This document shows positions 1 to 8,367 of a stretch of DNA of 50,300 nucleotides, piece after piece. The DNA is from DATBIO01 sp036556965 (GTDB taxonomy: Bacteria > Acidobacteriota > Vicinamibacteria > Fen-336). A model generated the notes under the pieces. The model was not told the DNA's origin and did not search any database. It saw only the letters and a program-made list of their open reading frames with translations. Within the stretch, counting starts at the first letter, position 1. Each line of letters opens with the position of its first letter. Both the position numbers and the translations under genes were made by a program. Location: NCBI GenBank assembly GCA_036556965.1, contig DATBIO010000144.1:1-50300 (forward strand). Direction: 5' to 3'.

Positions 1-1007
1 TGCTGCAGGACCCCTCCGCCTACCAGAAGCTGGCCCGCGAGGCCAAGGACCTCACGCCGCTGGCCGAGGGCTACCGCGCGTACAAGACGACGCTGGGCGA
101 GCTGGCCAAGGTGCAGGAGATGATCCGCACCGAGGACGACCCCGAGCTGCGCGAGATGGCCCACGAGGAGCTGCGCACGCTGGAGTCGCGGCGGGAGGAG
201 CTGGAGGAGCGGATCCGCCTGCTGCTGGTGCCCAAGGACCCCAACGACGAGAAGAACGTCCTCCTGGAGATCCGGGCCGGCACCGGCGGCGAGGAGGCGG
301 CGCTGTTCGCCGCCGAGGTCTTCCGCATGTACCAGCGCTACGCGGAGCTGCAGCGCTGGAAGATGGACGTGGTGTCCATCACCCGTGCCGGCCAGGGCGG
401 CATCAAGGAAGTGATCGCCATGGTGGAGGGCGACCGCGTGTACTCGAAGCTGCGCTTCGAGAGCGGCGTCCATCGAGTACAGCGCGTCCCGGCCACGGAA
501 GCCGCCGGGCGGATCCACACCTCCGCGGTGACGGTGGCGGTGCTGCCCGAGGCCGAGGAGGTGGACGTCAAGATCGAGGCCAAGGACCTGCGCATCGACA
601 CCTTCTGCTCCTCCGGCCCGGGCGGGCAGAGCGTGAACACCACCTACTCGGCGGTGCGCATCACGCACCTGCCCACCAACACGGTGGTGTCCTGCCAGGA
701 CGAGAAGAGCCAGATCAAGAACCGCGAGAAGGCCATGAAGGTGCTGCGCGCGCGCCTCTTCGAGGTGGCCCTGGCCGAGCAGCAGAACCAGATCGCCTCC
801 GAGCGGCGCAGCATGGTGGGCAGCGGCGACCGCAGCGAGAAGATCCGCACCTACAACTTCCAGCAGGACCGGGTCACCGATCACCGCATCGGCCTCACCC
901 TGCACCGCCTTCAGGAGGTCCTGGACGGCGACCTGGAGGAGATCGTGGGCAGCCTCATCGCCCATCACCAGGCCGAGAAGCTCAAGGGGCTGAAGCCCGC
1001 CGTCTGA
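1..1007 (+). CDS. prfA: Peptide chain release factor 1 (5' end outside the window)
   Basis: RF1 recognises UAA and UAG stop codons in the ribosomal A site and triggers peptide release. The frame is open from base 3 to the TGA at 1005-1007, so the true start lies upstream; about 335 codons are visible, close to full family length. The PAT form of the PxT stop-recognition motif lies at about nt 489-497, in a stretch (RVQRVPATE) typical of RF1. The universal GGQ hydrolysis motif (SGPGGQSVN) lies near nt 616-642. The next gene starts 10 nt later. In many bacteria prfA is followed directly by prmC, whose product methylates the GGQ glutamine; here a hydrolase gene lies between them. Confidence 0.97.
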   Translation, partial: LQDPSAYQKLAREAKDLTPLAEGYRAYKTTLGELAKVQEMIRTEDDPELREMAHEELRTLESRREELEERIRLLLVPKDPNDEKNVLLEIRAGTGGEEAALFAAEVFRMYQRYAELQRWKMDVVSITRAGQGGIKEVIAMVEGDRVYSKLRFESGVHRVQRVPATEAAGRIHTSAVTVAVLPEAEEVDVKIEAKDLRIDTFCSSGPGGQSVNTTYSAVRITHLPTNTVVSCQDEKSQIKNREKAMKVLRARLFEVALAEQQNQIASERRSMVGSGDRSEKIRTYNFQQDRVTDHRIGLTLHRLQEVLDGDLEEIVGSLIAHHQAEKLKGLKPAV

Positions 1008-1017
1008 CCGGGCCGGC

Positions 1018-1755
1018 GTGGACCACCCCCAGCGTGTCGTGGCGCTCGGCGCCAGCAACCTCACCCGCGGCCTTCCCGCCCTGCGGGCCACGGCGCGCGA
1101 GAGCTGGGGTCCCGCGGTCGAGGTGATGGCTGCCCTCGGCCTCGGCCGCTCCTACGGCATGCCGAGCACCGTCGCCTTCCGGCGGCTGCCCGGCATCCTC
1201 GACTGCGGGCTGTGGGCGGCGCTGGAGGGCCGGCCGGCCCTGCGCACGCGGGCGCTGGTGACCGACGTCGGCAACGACATCCTGTACGGGGCCGACGCCC
1301 CTCTCGTCCTCGACTGGGTGGAGGCCTGCGTGACGCGCCTGCAGCGCTTCACGGACGACATCGTCGTCACGGACCTGCCGCTGGACAGGATCCGCCGGCT
1401 CTCCCGGGCGGCGTTCCTGTTCTTCCGCACGCTCTTCGTGCCCGCCTGTCGCCGGTCCTTCGAGGACGTCCTGCGCACCTCCGAGCAGGTGGTGGACGGC
1501 CTGCGAGACCTCGCCCGGCGCCGCTCGGCGCGCCTCGCACCCTTGCGGCCCGAGTGGTACGGGCTGGACCCCATCCACATGCGGCCCCGGCGGTGGTCCG
1601 AGGCCTGGCGCGAGATCCTGGGCGCGCCGGGCCCGGGCCGGGTCCGGCTCAAGGACGCGGTGCGGCTGCATAGCGCGTGGCCCGAGCGGCAGTGGCTGCT
1701 GGGCGTGGAGCGGGCCACGGCGCAGCCCGCGCGGGAGGGCCTTTGGCTCTACTGA
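1018..1755 (+). CDS. SGNH/GDSL-like hydrolase family protein
   Basis: A 245-residue protein with a GTG start 10 nt after prfA. What I see: GASN near the N terminus (Ser13 as candidate nucleophile), VGND at residues 84-87 (block III) and DPIH at 184-187 (block V, His187 as candidate base). These are spaced as in SGNH-fold esterases and acyl hydrolases. No signal peptide is evident, so a cytoplasmic location is likely. The substrate cannot be told from sequence. The gene's 3' end overlaps the likely prmC start by 13 nt, so the three genes are probably co-transcribed. Block II is not clear and overall similarity to GDSL enzymes is low, so the family call is moderate. Confidence 0.65.
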   Translation: MDHPQRVVALGASNLTRGLPALRATARESWGPAVEVMAALGLGRSYGMPSTVAFRRLPGILDCGLWAALEGRPALRTRALVTDVGNDILYGADAPLVLDWVEACVTRLQRFTDDIVVTDLPLDRIRRLSRAAFLFFRTLFVPACRRSFEDVLRTSEQVVDGLRDLARRRSARLAPLRPEWYGLDPIHMRPRRWSEAWREILGAPGPGRVRLKDAVRLHSAWPERQWLLGVERATAQPAREGLWLY

Positions 1756-2597
1756 CGGCGGACGCCCTCCTCGTCCGCGCGTCGCGGCGCCTGGCCGAGG
1801 CCGGCGTGCGCGATCCCGGCCTCGACGCGGAGCGGCTGCTGCGCCACGTGCTGGGCTGGGACCGGGGCACGCTCGTCCTCCGCGGCCATGAGCTCCTCCC
1901 GGACGACGCCGCCGGCCGCTTCGAGTCCCTGGTGGCCGCCCGTGCCCGCCGCCGGCCCTTGCAGCACCTCACCGGCGTGCAGGCGTTCTGGAAGCACGAC
2001 TTCGAGGTGTCGCCGGACGTGCTGATCCCGCGCCCGGAGACGGAGCTGCTCGTGGAGACCGCCCTCGCGCGGCTGAGCGGGGTGGCCGCGCCCCTGGTGG
2101 TGGACGTGGGGACGGGCAGCGGGTGCATCGCGGTGTCGCTGGCCGCGGAGCGCGCGGACGCGGAGGTCCACGCCACCGACCTGTCCGCCGCGGCCCTCGT
2201 GGTGGCACGGCGCAACGCGGCACGCGCCGGCGTCGCCGTCCGCTTCCACCAGGGCGACCTGCTGGCGCCCGTGGCCGCCCTGCAGGGGCGGGTCCACCTC
2301 GTCGCGTGCAACCCGCCCTACGTGGGAGAGGTCGACGAAGCCACGCTTGCCCCCGAGGTCCGCGATCACGAGCCGCGCCTCGCTCTCTTCCCGCCCGAGG
2401 GGCGGCAGGCGCTGTACGCGCGGCTGGCGCGGGAGTCGGCGGTCGCCTTGCGGGCGGGGGGCGCCCTCGTGGTCGAGGTGGGCTTCGGGATGGCCGACGA
2501 GGTCGCCGCCCGGTTGGCCGCCACGGGCCTGGTGGACGTCGAGAGCCGGCCCGACCTGGCGGGAATCCCCCGCGTCGTTTCCGCCCGCCGGCCGTAG
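1743..2597 (+). CDS. prmC: Release factor glutamine N5-methyltransferase PrmC
   Basis: PrmC (HemK) transfers a methyl group from S-adenosylmethionine to the glutamine of the GGQ motif in RF1 and RF2. The AdoMet-binding DVGTGSG motif is present, as is the NPPY catalytic motif at about residues 190-193, which recognises the planar amide. The N-terminal helical release-factor-binding domain occupies roughly the first 85 residues. I place the start at TTG 1743 because a GGGAGGG stretch lies just upstream and homology begins there. A GTG at 1677 would add 22 low-complexity residues inside the previous gene. Length from 1743 is 284 residues, normal for the family. It overlaps the hydrolase gene by 13 nt. 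Confidence 0.93.
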   Translation: MALLTADALLVRASRRLAEAGVRDPGLDAERLLRHVLGWDRGTLVLRGHELLPDDAAGRFESLVAARARRRPLQHLTGVQAFWKHDFEVSPDVLIPRPETELLVETALARLSGVAAPLVVDVGTGSGCIAVSLAAERADAEVHATDLSAAALVVARRNAARAGVAVRFHQGDLLAPVAALQGRVHLVACNPPYVGEVDEATLAPEVRDHEPRLALFPPEGRQALYARLARESAVALRAGGALVVEVGFGMADEVAARLAATGLVDVESRPDLAGIPRVVSARRP

Positions 2598-2619
2598 CGC
2601 GGCCGGCAACCGCCTGCCG

Positions 2620-2648
2620 TTGCCGGGTCCGGGGGTCCGTGCTATCTC
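2620..2648 (+). promoter_or_regulatory. Candidate sigma70-type promoter for the ADOP permease
   Basis: TTGCCG at 2620-2625, a 17-bp spacer, and TATCTC at 2643-2648. The GTG start of the permease lies 9 nt after the -10 box, so the transcript would have almost no leader. Confidence 0.45.
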
Positions 2649-2657
2649 GTAGCCACC

Positions 2658-5093
2658 GTGGCCGGCCTTCTGCGAGACGCGCGCTTCGGCCTTCGGCTCC
2701 TGCTCAAGAGCCCCTCCTTCTCGGCCGTCGCCGTCCTGACCCTGGCCGTGGGCATCTCCGCCACGACCACCGTCTTCAGCGTGGTGCACGCCGTCTTCCT
2801 GGCCCCCCTCCCCTACCGCGAGCCCGATCGGCTGGTCATGGTCTTCACGCGCATGGACGGTGCGCGGTTCCTGAGCGACGCCGGCGACTACGCGCGATGG
2901 AAGGGCCACGCGGCCGCCTTCGAGGACCTCCAGGCCTGGACGCTGAGGAGCGTGAACCTGGCGGTGGATGAGCGTCCCGCGCACGTCGAGGCCGGCGTGG
3001 CCACCCCGGGACTGCTGGCCTTGATCGGCCTGGGCCATCCGCTCGCGCTGGGCCGCGACTTCCTCGCCGAGGAAGGCACCGTCGGCAGGGAGCAGGTCGC
3101 GATCCTCAGCCATCGGCTGTGGCAGGAGCGCTTCGGAGGAGACCGCCGCATCGTCGGGCGCGCAATCCGCATCGACGGCAAGCCCCATACGGTCGTAGGC
3201 GTGCTGGGCGAGGGAGCGGCCGATCGCCACCAGGCCCGGCTCTGGATGCCCCTGGCCCCCACGCCCGAGCAGCTCGGAGCGGAGGTGCCGGACCTGCGCC
3301 ACTACGTCGCGGGACGATTGCGGTCCGGGCTGACGGTCGAGCAGGCCCATGCGAGCATGGACGCCCTCACCCGGCGCCTGGCCGAGGCGGCTCCGGCGCG
3401 GGCCAAGGGAAGGACCGCGAGCGTGGAGCCCGTCCGGAACAGCCTCCTCGCCGGCGACACCAAGACCGCCATCCGGCTGCTGTTCGGCGCGGTCGCCCTC
3501 GTGCTCCTCATCGCGTGCGCCAACGTGGCGAACCTGCACCTCGCGCGGGCGACCGCCCGGCGGCGCGAGCTGGCCCTCCGCACCTCGCTCGGCGCCTCCC
3601 GGAGCGCCCTCGTGCGCCAGCTCCTGACCGAGAGCCTGCTGTTGGCGCTGGCGGGCGGCGGGCTGGGCATCGTTCTCGCCTTGCCGCTGCTGCGGACCTT
3701 CGTGGCCCTGCTGCCGGCGGGAGCGCTGCCCGTGGAGGCGGACGTCCGGCTGAGCGTGCCCGTGCTGCTCTTCACCCTCGCCGTCTGTGTGCTCTGCGCC
3801 TTGCTGTTCGGCTGCGCGCCCGCGTGGCGAGCGTCCCGGGTGGACGCGAACGACGCGCTGAAGGCCGCGGCCCCCTCCCTGGACCCCGGGCGCGACCGCC
3901 TCCGCCGCGCGCTCGTGATCGGGGAGTGCGCTCTGGCCCTCACCCTGCTGGCGGCAGGCGGCCTCGTCGTGCGGGGCCTCGTCGAGCTGGCGCGGGTGGA
4001 CCTGGGGTTCCGGACCGAGCGGCTGCTCACCTTCTCGCTGCCCGTCCCCGAGGAACGGCTGGCGGGAACGGAGCGGATCGTTGCCTTCTACCGGGAGATG
4101 GCGGGTCGCCTCGAGTCCATTCCCGGCGTGCAGTCCGTGTCCATCTCCGCGACCCTGCCCATGCACGCGTTCGGCTTCGCGGTCATGACGTTCGACGTCG
4201 TCGGCGCGCCCGCGGAAGATCCCTCCCAGCGGCGCCGGGCGCGCCTGAACGTCGCGAGCCCTGGGTACTTTGCGACGTTCGGCATTCCGCTGGCGCGGGG
4301 ACGCCCGCTGGGCGAGCAGGACCGCGCGGGCGCCTTCCCCGCCGCGGTCGTGAACGAAGCCTTCGTCGAGGAGTTCCTGCCCCACGGCGATCCGTTGGAG
4401 CAGCGCCTGGCCATGAAGCAGCTCCTCCCCGGGGGGGAGCTGGGGCCGCTGGTGGAGTGGCGGGTGGTGGGCGTGTCCCGCGACGTGCGCAACGCCGACC
4501 CCCGGAGCAGGCCGGTCCCGGAGATCACGCTGCCCTTCGCGCAGAACCCGTGGCCGGCAGCCACCGTCGCGTTGCGCACCGCCGGCGATCCCGGGAGCGT
4601 GCCCCCGAGCGCCGCGGCCGCCATCCGCGCCCTGGACCCCGACCTGCCGATGGCCGACCTGAGGACCATGGCGCAGGTCGTCGCCGGCACGACGGCGGAC
4701 GACCGGTTGAACGGGGCGCTGTTCGGCGGATTCGCCCTGGTGGCGCTCCTTCTCGCCGCCGGGGGCGTCTACGGCGTCCTGTCGTTCGTGGTCGCCCAGC
4801 GCACGCGCGAGATCGGGCTGCGCATGGCCCTGGGCGCGGGCCGCGGGCGGATCCTGCGCGACGTCGTGCGGGAAGGCATGGGCGCCGCCCTGCTCGGCAC
4901 CGCGCTGGGGTCGGTCGGGGCCTGGCTCGCGGCCCGCACCCTGCGCGGCCTGGTCTACGGGGCGGGGATCATGGACCTGGGTCTCTTCGTGGTCGTCGCC
5001 CTCATCCTGCTCGCCGCGGCCCTCCTCGCCTGCGCGGTGCCCGCCCGGCGCGCCGCCGCGGTGGACCCCATGGCGGCCCTCCGGCAGGAGTAG
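2658..5093 (+). CDS. ADOP-family duplicated FtsX/MacB-type permease
   Basis: An 811-residue inner-membrane protein of the 'acidobacterial duplicated orphan permease' type: two FtsX-like transmembrane halves in one chain, each with a MacB-like periplasmic domain, and no ATPase domain or adjacent ATPase gene. The first half opens with the family-typical segment RDARFGLRLLLKSPSF followed by TM1 (about residues 20-42). A three-helix FtsX block lies near residues 270-400 and the second periplasmic domain at about 450-670. A second FtsX block, with the TREIGLRMALGAG motif, is at about 690-800. Transport substrate is unknown. The start is GTG 2658, just after a promoter-like element. The gene separates prmC from murA, which are often close neighbours. 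Confidence 0.9.
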   Translation: MAGLLRDARFGLRLLLKSPSFSAVAVLTLAVGISATTTVFSVVHAVFLAPLPYREPDRLVMVFTRMDGARFLSDAGDYARWKGHAAAFEDLQAWTLRSVNLAVDERPAHVEAGVATPGLLALIGLGHPLALGRDFLAEEGTVGREQVAILSHRLWQERFGGDRRIVGRAIRIDGKPHTVVGVLGEGAADRHQARLWMPLAPTPEQLGAEVPDLRHYVAGRLRSGLTVEQAHASMDALTRRLAEAAPARAKGRTASVEPVRNSLLAGDTKTAIRLLFGAVALVLLIACANVANLHLARATARRRELALRTSLGASRSALVRQLLTESLLLALAGGGLGIVLALPLLRTFVALLPAGALPVEADVRLSVPVLLFTLAVCVLCALLFGCAPAWRASRVDANDALKAAAPSLDPGRDRLRRALVIGECALALTLLAAGGLVVRGLVELARVDLGFRTERLLTFSLPVPEERLAGTERIVAFYREMAGRLESIPGVQSVSISATLPMHAFGFAVMTFDVVGAPAEDPSQRRRARLNVASPGYFATFGIPLARGRPLGEQDRAGAFPAAVVNEAFVEEFLPHGDPLEQRLAMKQLLPGGELGPLVEWRVVGVSRDVRNADPRSRPVPEITLPFAQNPWPAATVALRTAGDPGSVPPSAAAAIRALDPDLPMADLRTMAQVVAGTTADDRLNGALFGGFALVALLLAAGGVYGVLSFVVAQRTREIGLRMALGAGRGRILRDVVREGMGAALLGTALGSVGAWLAARTLRGLVYGAGIMDLGLFVVVALILLAAALLACAVPARRAAAVDPMAALRQE

Positions 5094-5147
5094 TCCATGC
5101 GTGCCCCCTCCCCGTGGAGGCCCCTGCACCTGGGCGGCGCCTCGCAC

Positions 5148-5153
5148 TAGACT
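5148..5153 (+). promoter_or_regulatory. Candidate -10 box for murA (TAGACT)
   Basis: TAGACT fits a TANNNT -10 element and ends 7 nt before the murA GTG, so transcription could start at or next to the start codon. No convincing -35 is seen. A GAGAAG stretch between the box and the start could instead serve as a weak ribosome-binding site. Confidence 0.4.
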
Positions 5154-5160
5154 GAGAAGA

Positions 5161-6471
5161 GTGGAAAAGATCAGGGTCGTCGGGGGCAGGCCCCTGGAAG
5201 GCACCGTGCGCATCTCCGGGGCCAAGAACGCGTCGCTGCCCGACGTGTGCGCGGCCATCCTCTCCGACCAGACCGTCACCCTGCGCAACGTGCCCGAGGT
5301 GCGCGACATCCGCACCATGGGCCGGGTCCTCGCCTCCATGGGGGTGGAGGTCGAGTTCGGCGTGGGCGGCGTGGTGAACCTCCGCGCGGCGCGGCTGACC
5401 TCGGTGGAGGCCACCTACGACCTGGTGAAGACCATGCGCGCCTCCGTCCTGGTGCTGGGGCCCCTGGTGGCCCGCGCCGGCCGCGCGCGCGTCTCCCTGC
5501 CCGGCGGTTGCGCCATCGGCGCGCGGCCCATCGACCTGCACCTGCGCGCGCTGGAGAAGATGGGCGCGCGCATCAAGGTGGAGTACGGCTACGTGGAGGC
5601 GGCCGCGGAGCGGCTGCGCGGGGCCGAGATCTCCTTCGACACCGTGACCGTGACGGGGACCGAGAACCTCATGATGGCCGCCTGCCTGGCCGAGGGCGAG
5701 ACGATCATCCGCAACGCGGCCCAGGAGCCGGAGATCGTGGACCTGGCCGACCTGCTCACCCGGATGGGGGCCCGCATCCAGGGGGCGGGCGGCCCCACCA
5801 TCCGCGTGGAGGGCGTGGACCGGATGCGCGGCGCGGAGCACTTCGTCATCCCCGACCGGATCGAGACGGGCACCTTCATGATCGCCTGCGCCATCGCGGG
5901 CGGCGACGTCGAGATCCGGCAGTGCTACCCCCCCCACCTGCGCGCGCTGATCGACAAGATGCGGGAGGTGGGGGTGCGCGTCGAGGAGGGGCCCGACAAC
6001 CTGCGCGTGCGCGCGCCGCGCACGGTGAAGGCCTCCGACGTGACCACCCTCCCCCACCCCGGCTTCCCCACCGACATGCAGGCCCAGTACATGGCCCTCA
6101 TGACCCAGGCCGCCGGCACCAGCGCCATCACCGAGAACATCTTCGAGAACCGCTACATGCACGTGGCGGAGCTGACCCGCATGGGGGCCGACATCCGCGT
6201 GGAGGGGCGCACGGCCATCGTCACCGGCCACACGCCCCTGACGGGCGCCCACGTCATGGCCACCGACCTGCGCGCCTCCGCCTGCCTCCTGCTGGCCGGC
6301 CTCGCCGCGGCCGGGGAGACGGTGGTGGACCGCATCTACCACCTGGACCGCGGTTACTACCGGATCGACGAGAAGCTGAGGGGCGTCGGCGCGGACATCG
6401 AGCGCGTGGACCGCGGCGGACAGCGCGCCACCGACATGCCCCCCGCTCTGGAGGCGGCCGCCGGCGAATGA
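5161..6471 (+). CDS. murA: UDP-N-acetylglucosamine 1-carboxyvinyltransferase MurA
   Basis: MurA makes the first committed step of peptidoglycan synthesis, transferring enolpyruvate from PEP to UDP-GlcNAc in the cytoplasm. The protein begins with the family-typical MEKIRVVGG, then SGAKNASLP (residues about 19-27), which binds substrate. The catalytic cysteine, target of fosfomycin in the family, is Cys117 within PGGCAIGARPID. From GTG 5161 the length is 436 residues, normal for MurA. An in-frame ATG at 5098 region or other upstream codons would add residues with no homology. The murA stop overlaps the mutY start (ATGA), so the two are likely co-transcribed. Confidence 0.97.
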   Translation: MEKIRVVGGRPLEGTVRISGAKNASLPDVCAAILSDQTVTLRNVPEVRDIRTMGRVLASMGVEVEFGVGGVVNLRAARLTSVEATYDLVKTMRASVLVLGPLVARAGRARVSLPGGCAIGARPIDLHLRALEKMGARIKVEYGYVEAAAERLRGAEISFDTVTVTGTENLMMAACLAEGETIIRNAAQEPEIVDLADLLTRMGARIQGAGGPTIRVEGVDRMRGAEHFVIPDRIETGTFMIACAIAGGDVEIRQCYPPHLRALIDKMREVGVRVEEGPDNLRVRAPRTVKASDVTTLPHPGFPTDMQAQYMALMTQAAGTSAITENIFENRYMHVAELTRMGADIRVEGRTAIVTGHTPLTGAHVMATDLRASACLLLAGLAAAGETVVDRIYHLDRGYYRIDEKLRGVGADIERVDRGGQRATDMPPALEAAAGE

Positions 6472-7550
6472 CGGCGAGGCCGCCCGCGGGCCTCCAGCCC
6501 CGGCTGCTCGCGTGGTACGGGCGCAACAAGCGCCGCCTTCCCTGGCGCGAGAGCCGCGACGCCTACCGCGTGTGGGTCTCGGAGGTGATGCTCCAGCAGA
6601 CCACGGTGGCCGTGGTGGCTCCCCGCTTCGAGGCGTTCCTCGAGCGGTTCCCCGACCTGGGCGCGCTGGCCGCCGCCCCCGAGGAACAGGTGGTGGCGGC
6701 GTGGTCGGGCCTCGGCTACTACCACCGCGCCCGCAACCTGCAGCGGGGCGCGCGCCACCTGGCCGAGCACCACTCCGGCCGCTTTCCCCGCACGCTGGAG
6801 GCGGCCCTGGCCGTGCCCGGCGTCGGCCTCTACACGGCCAGCGCCGTGCTCTCCATCGCCCACGGCGTCCCCCTGCCCGTGGTGGACGGCAACGTCCGCC
6901 GCGTGCTGGCCCGGCTCTTCGCGCTGCGGGGCCCGCGATGGCGGAAGGACGGGCCGTACTACAACCTCGCCGAGGAGCTGCTCGACCGCGATGCGCCCGG
7001 CGACTGGAACCAGGCGCTGATGGAGCTGGGCGCGACGGTGTGCACGCCGCGCGCGCCCCGCTGTCCGGCCTGCCCGCTGCGCGCGGCCTGCCGGGCCCGC
7101 GCGGAGGGCGCCCAGGAGGAGCTGCCGGAGGCGCGGGCGCGCAGGGCGCCGGTGGCGGTGACGGTGGCCGCCGCCGTGGTGGAGGAGGCGGGACGCTACC
7201 TCCTCGTCCGGCGGGCGCAGGGCCGCCTGATGGGCCGCATGTGGGAGCTGCCCCAGACCGCCCTGGAGTCGCGCGGCCGCACGGACCTCGAGCGGGAGCT
7301 CCGGGAGCGCCACGGGCTCGGCCTGCGCGCCGGTCCGCTGGTGGCGCGGGCCCGGCACGCGATCACCTTCCGGCGCATCCGCATCGAGGCCTATCGCGCG
7401 CGCCTGACCAGGGCCCTGCCCGACGACCCCGAGCGCTTCCGCTGGGCCACGCCGGCGGAGATGTCCCTTCTCCCCCTCTCGTCCATGACGGCCAAGGTCC
7501 TGCGCGGACTGGGGGCGCCCCAGCTGCCGCTGGCCCTGGACGGGGCGTGA
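6468..7550 (+). CDS. mutY: A/G-specific adenine glycosylase MutY
   Basis: MutY removes adenine mispaired with 8-oxoguanine in base excision repair. What I see: the SEVMLQQT signature with catalytic Glu39, the helix-hairpin-helix PGVGLYTA at about residues 119-126, and the catalytic Asp140 in VVDGNV. A [4Fe-4S] ligand set follows, Cys192-x6-Cys199-x2-Cys202-x5-Cys208, which is the canonical spacing. The C-terminal third (about 230-345) is the Nudix-like domain that recognises 8-oxoG. Length is 360 residues. The ATG overlaps the murA stop by 4 nt, and the stop overlaps the next gene's GTG by 3 nt, indicating tight translational coupling. Confidence 0.97.
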   Translation: MTARPPAGLQPRLLAWYGRNKRRLPWRESRDAYRVWVSEVMLQQTTVAVVAPRFEAFLERFPDLGALAAAPEEQVVAAWSGLGYYHRARNLQRGARHLAEHHSGRFPRTLEAALAVPGVGLYTASAVLSIAHGVPLPVVDGNVRRVLARLFALRGPRWRKDGPYYNLAEELLDRDAPGDWNQALMELGATVCTPRAPRCPACPLRAACRARAEGAQEELPEARARRAPVAVTVAAAVVEEAGRYLLVRRAQGRLMGRMWELPQTALESRGRTDLERELRERHGLGLRAGPLVARARHAITFRRIRIEAYRARLTRALPDDPERFRWATPAEMSLLPLSSMTAKVLRGLGAPQLPLALDGA

Positions 7551-7975
7551 AGCGCGCCCTCCTCGCCTTCGCCCTCCTCCTGGCCGTGGCCGCCGGCCTG
7601 GCCCTGGCCCGATGGCCGCTCGTCACCGCCGTGGAAACGGGCGCCACCGCGCAGTACCCCGACCTCCAGCCCTGGTCCTATCCCGCGGGCGAGGAGGAGG
7701 TGCGCCGCGCCGCCACGCGGGCGGTGGAGAGGATCCGCGGCTGGCGCTTCGTGGGGTCGGGGCGCGGACCGTCGGGCGTGGAGCTGCGGGCCGTGCACAC
7801 CAACCCGCTTCCCTGGTTCGAGCAGGACGTGGTGGCCCGCATGCGGGCCCGGGGCGGCCGCACGGAGGTCCACGTGCGCTCGTCCTCGCGCCGCGCCCTG
7901 TGGGACCTGGGCCAGAACGCCCGCAATATCCGCGGCTTCAAGGCGGCGCTGGACGCGCAGCTCGCCGCCCGATAG
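7547..7975 (+). CDS. DUF1499 family protein with N-terminal membrane anchor
   Basis: A 142-residue protein whose first 20 residues form a hydrophobic helix after Lys-Arg, either a signal anchor or an uncleaved signal peptide. The rest matches the DUF1499 pattern: YPDLQP near residue 37, a central RGWRFVG strand, and the closing block VHVRSSSRRALWDLGQNAR. No enzymatic activity is established for DUF1499. The GTG start overlaps the mutY stop (GTGA), so it is probably the third gene of a murA-mutY unit. A HIT-family gene follows after 32 nt with its own -10-like box. Confidence 0.8.
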   Translation: MKRALLAFALLLAVAAGLALARWPLVTAVETGATAQYPDLQPWSYPAGEEEVRRAATRAVERIRGWRFVGSGRGPSGVELRAVHTNPLPWFEQDVVARMRARGGRTEVHVRSSSRRALWDLGQNARNIRGFKAALDAQLAAR

Positions 7976-7991
7976 GCCCCGGCGCGCGGTG

Positions 7992-7997
7992 TACACT
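7992..7997 (+). promoter_or_regulatory. Candidate -10 box for the HIT gene (TACACT)
   Basis: TACACT lies 10 nt before the ATG at 8008. There is no recognisable Shine-Dalgarno between them, consistent with a near-leaderless transcript. No clear -35 was found. Confidence 0.4.
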
Positions 7998-8007
7998 AGG
8001 GCCCCTC

Positions 8008-8352
8008 ATGGCGGCGTGCCTGTTCTGCGAGATCGTGGCCGGCCGCGTGCCCGCCCGCCTGGTGGCGCAGGACGACGAGGTGGTGGCCTTCCACGACATC
8101 AACCCGCAGGCGCCCCACCACGTCCTCGTCGTCCCCCGGCGGCACATCGCGAGCCTGACCGAGCTCGCCCCCGGCGACGACGCGCTGGTGGGGCGGCTGG
8201 TGCGCAAGGCCAGCGAGATCGCGGCGGCGGAGGGCCTCGCGGAGCGGGGCTTCCGCGTGCTGTTCAACGCCGGCGAGGACGCGGGCTACAGCGTCTTCCC
8301 CATCCACCTGCACCTGGTCGGCGGCCGCAGGCTCGGCTGGCCCCCCGGGTAG
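8008..8352 (+). CDS. HIT-family (HINT-like) nucleotide hydrolase/transferase
   Basis: A 114-residue histidine-triad protein. These cytoplasmic enzymes hydrolyse nucleoside phosphoramidates or dinucleotides. The family opening CLFCEIVAG with two cysteines is present, as are the strand AFHDINPQAPHHVLVVP and the terminal motif region. In most relatives the triad reads H-x-H-x-H; here it is FPIHLHLVGGR, so the first His is replaced by Pro. The central His, which is the nucleophile in the family, and the third His are kept. Activity is therefore likely but the active-site edge differs. It is followed after 15 nt by the kinase gene. Confidence 0.93.
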   Translation: MAACLFCEIVAGRVPARLVAQDDEVVAFHDINPQAPHHVLVVPRRHIASLTELAPGDDALVGRLVRKASEIAAAEGLAERGFRVLFNAGEDAGYSVFPIHLHLVGGRRLGWPPG

Positions 8353-8367
8353 AGCGAGGGAGCTGAG

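Noticed and set aside
5101..5160. Upstream start for murA adding about 20 residues
   Set aside because: The extra residues (Pro/Arg-rich) are unlike MurA, and the TAGACT promoter box lies inside them.
1749..5414. A minus-strand open frame of more than 1,200 codons opposite prmC and the ADOP permease
   Set aside because: It is antisense to two well-supported genes and has low-complexity sequence; high GC removes stop codons. The same holds for similar antisense frames over ileS, metH and 46001-50260.
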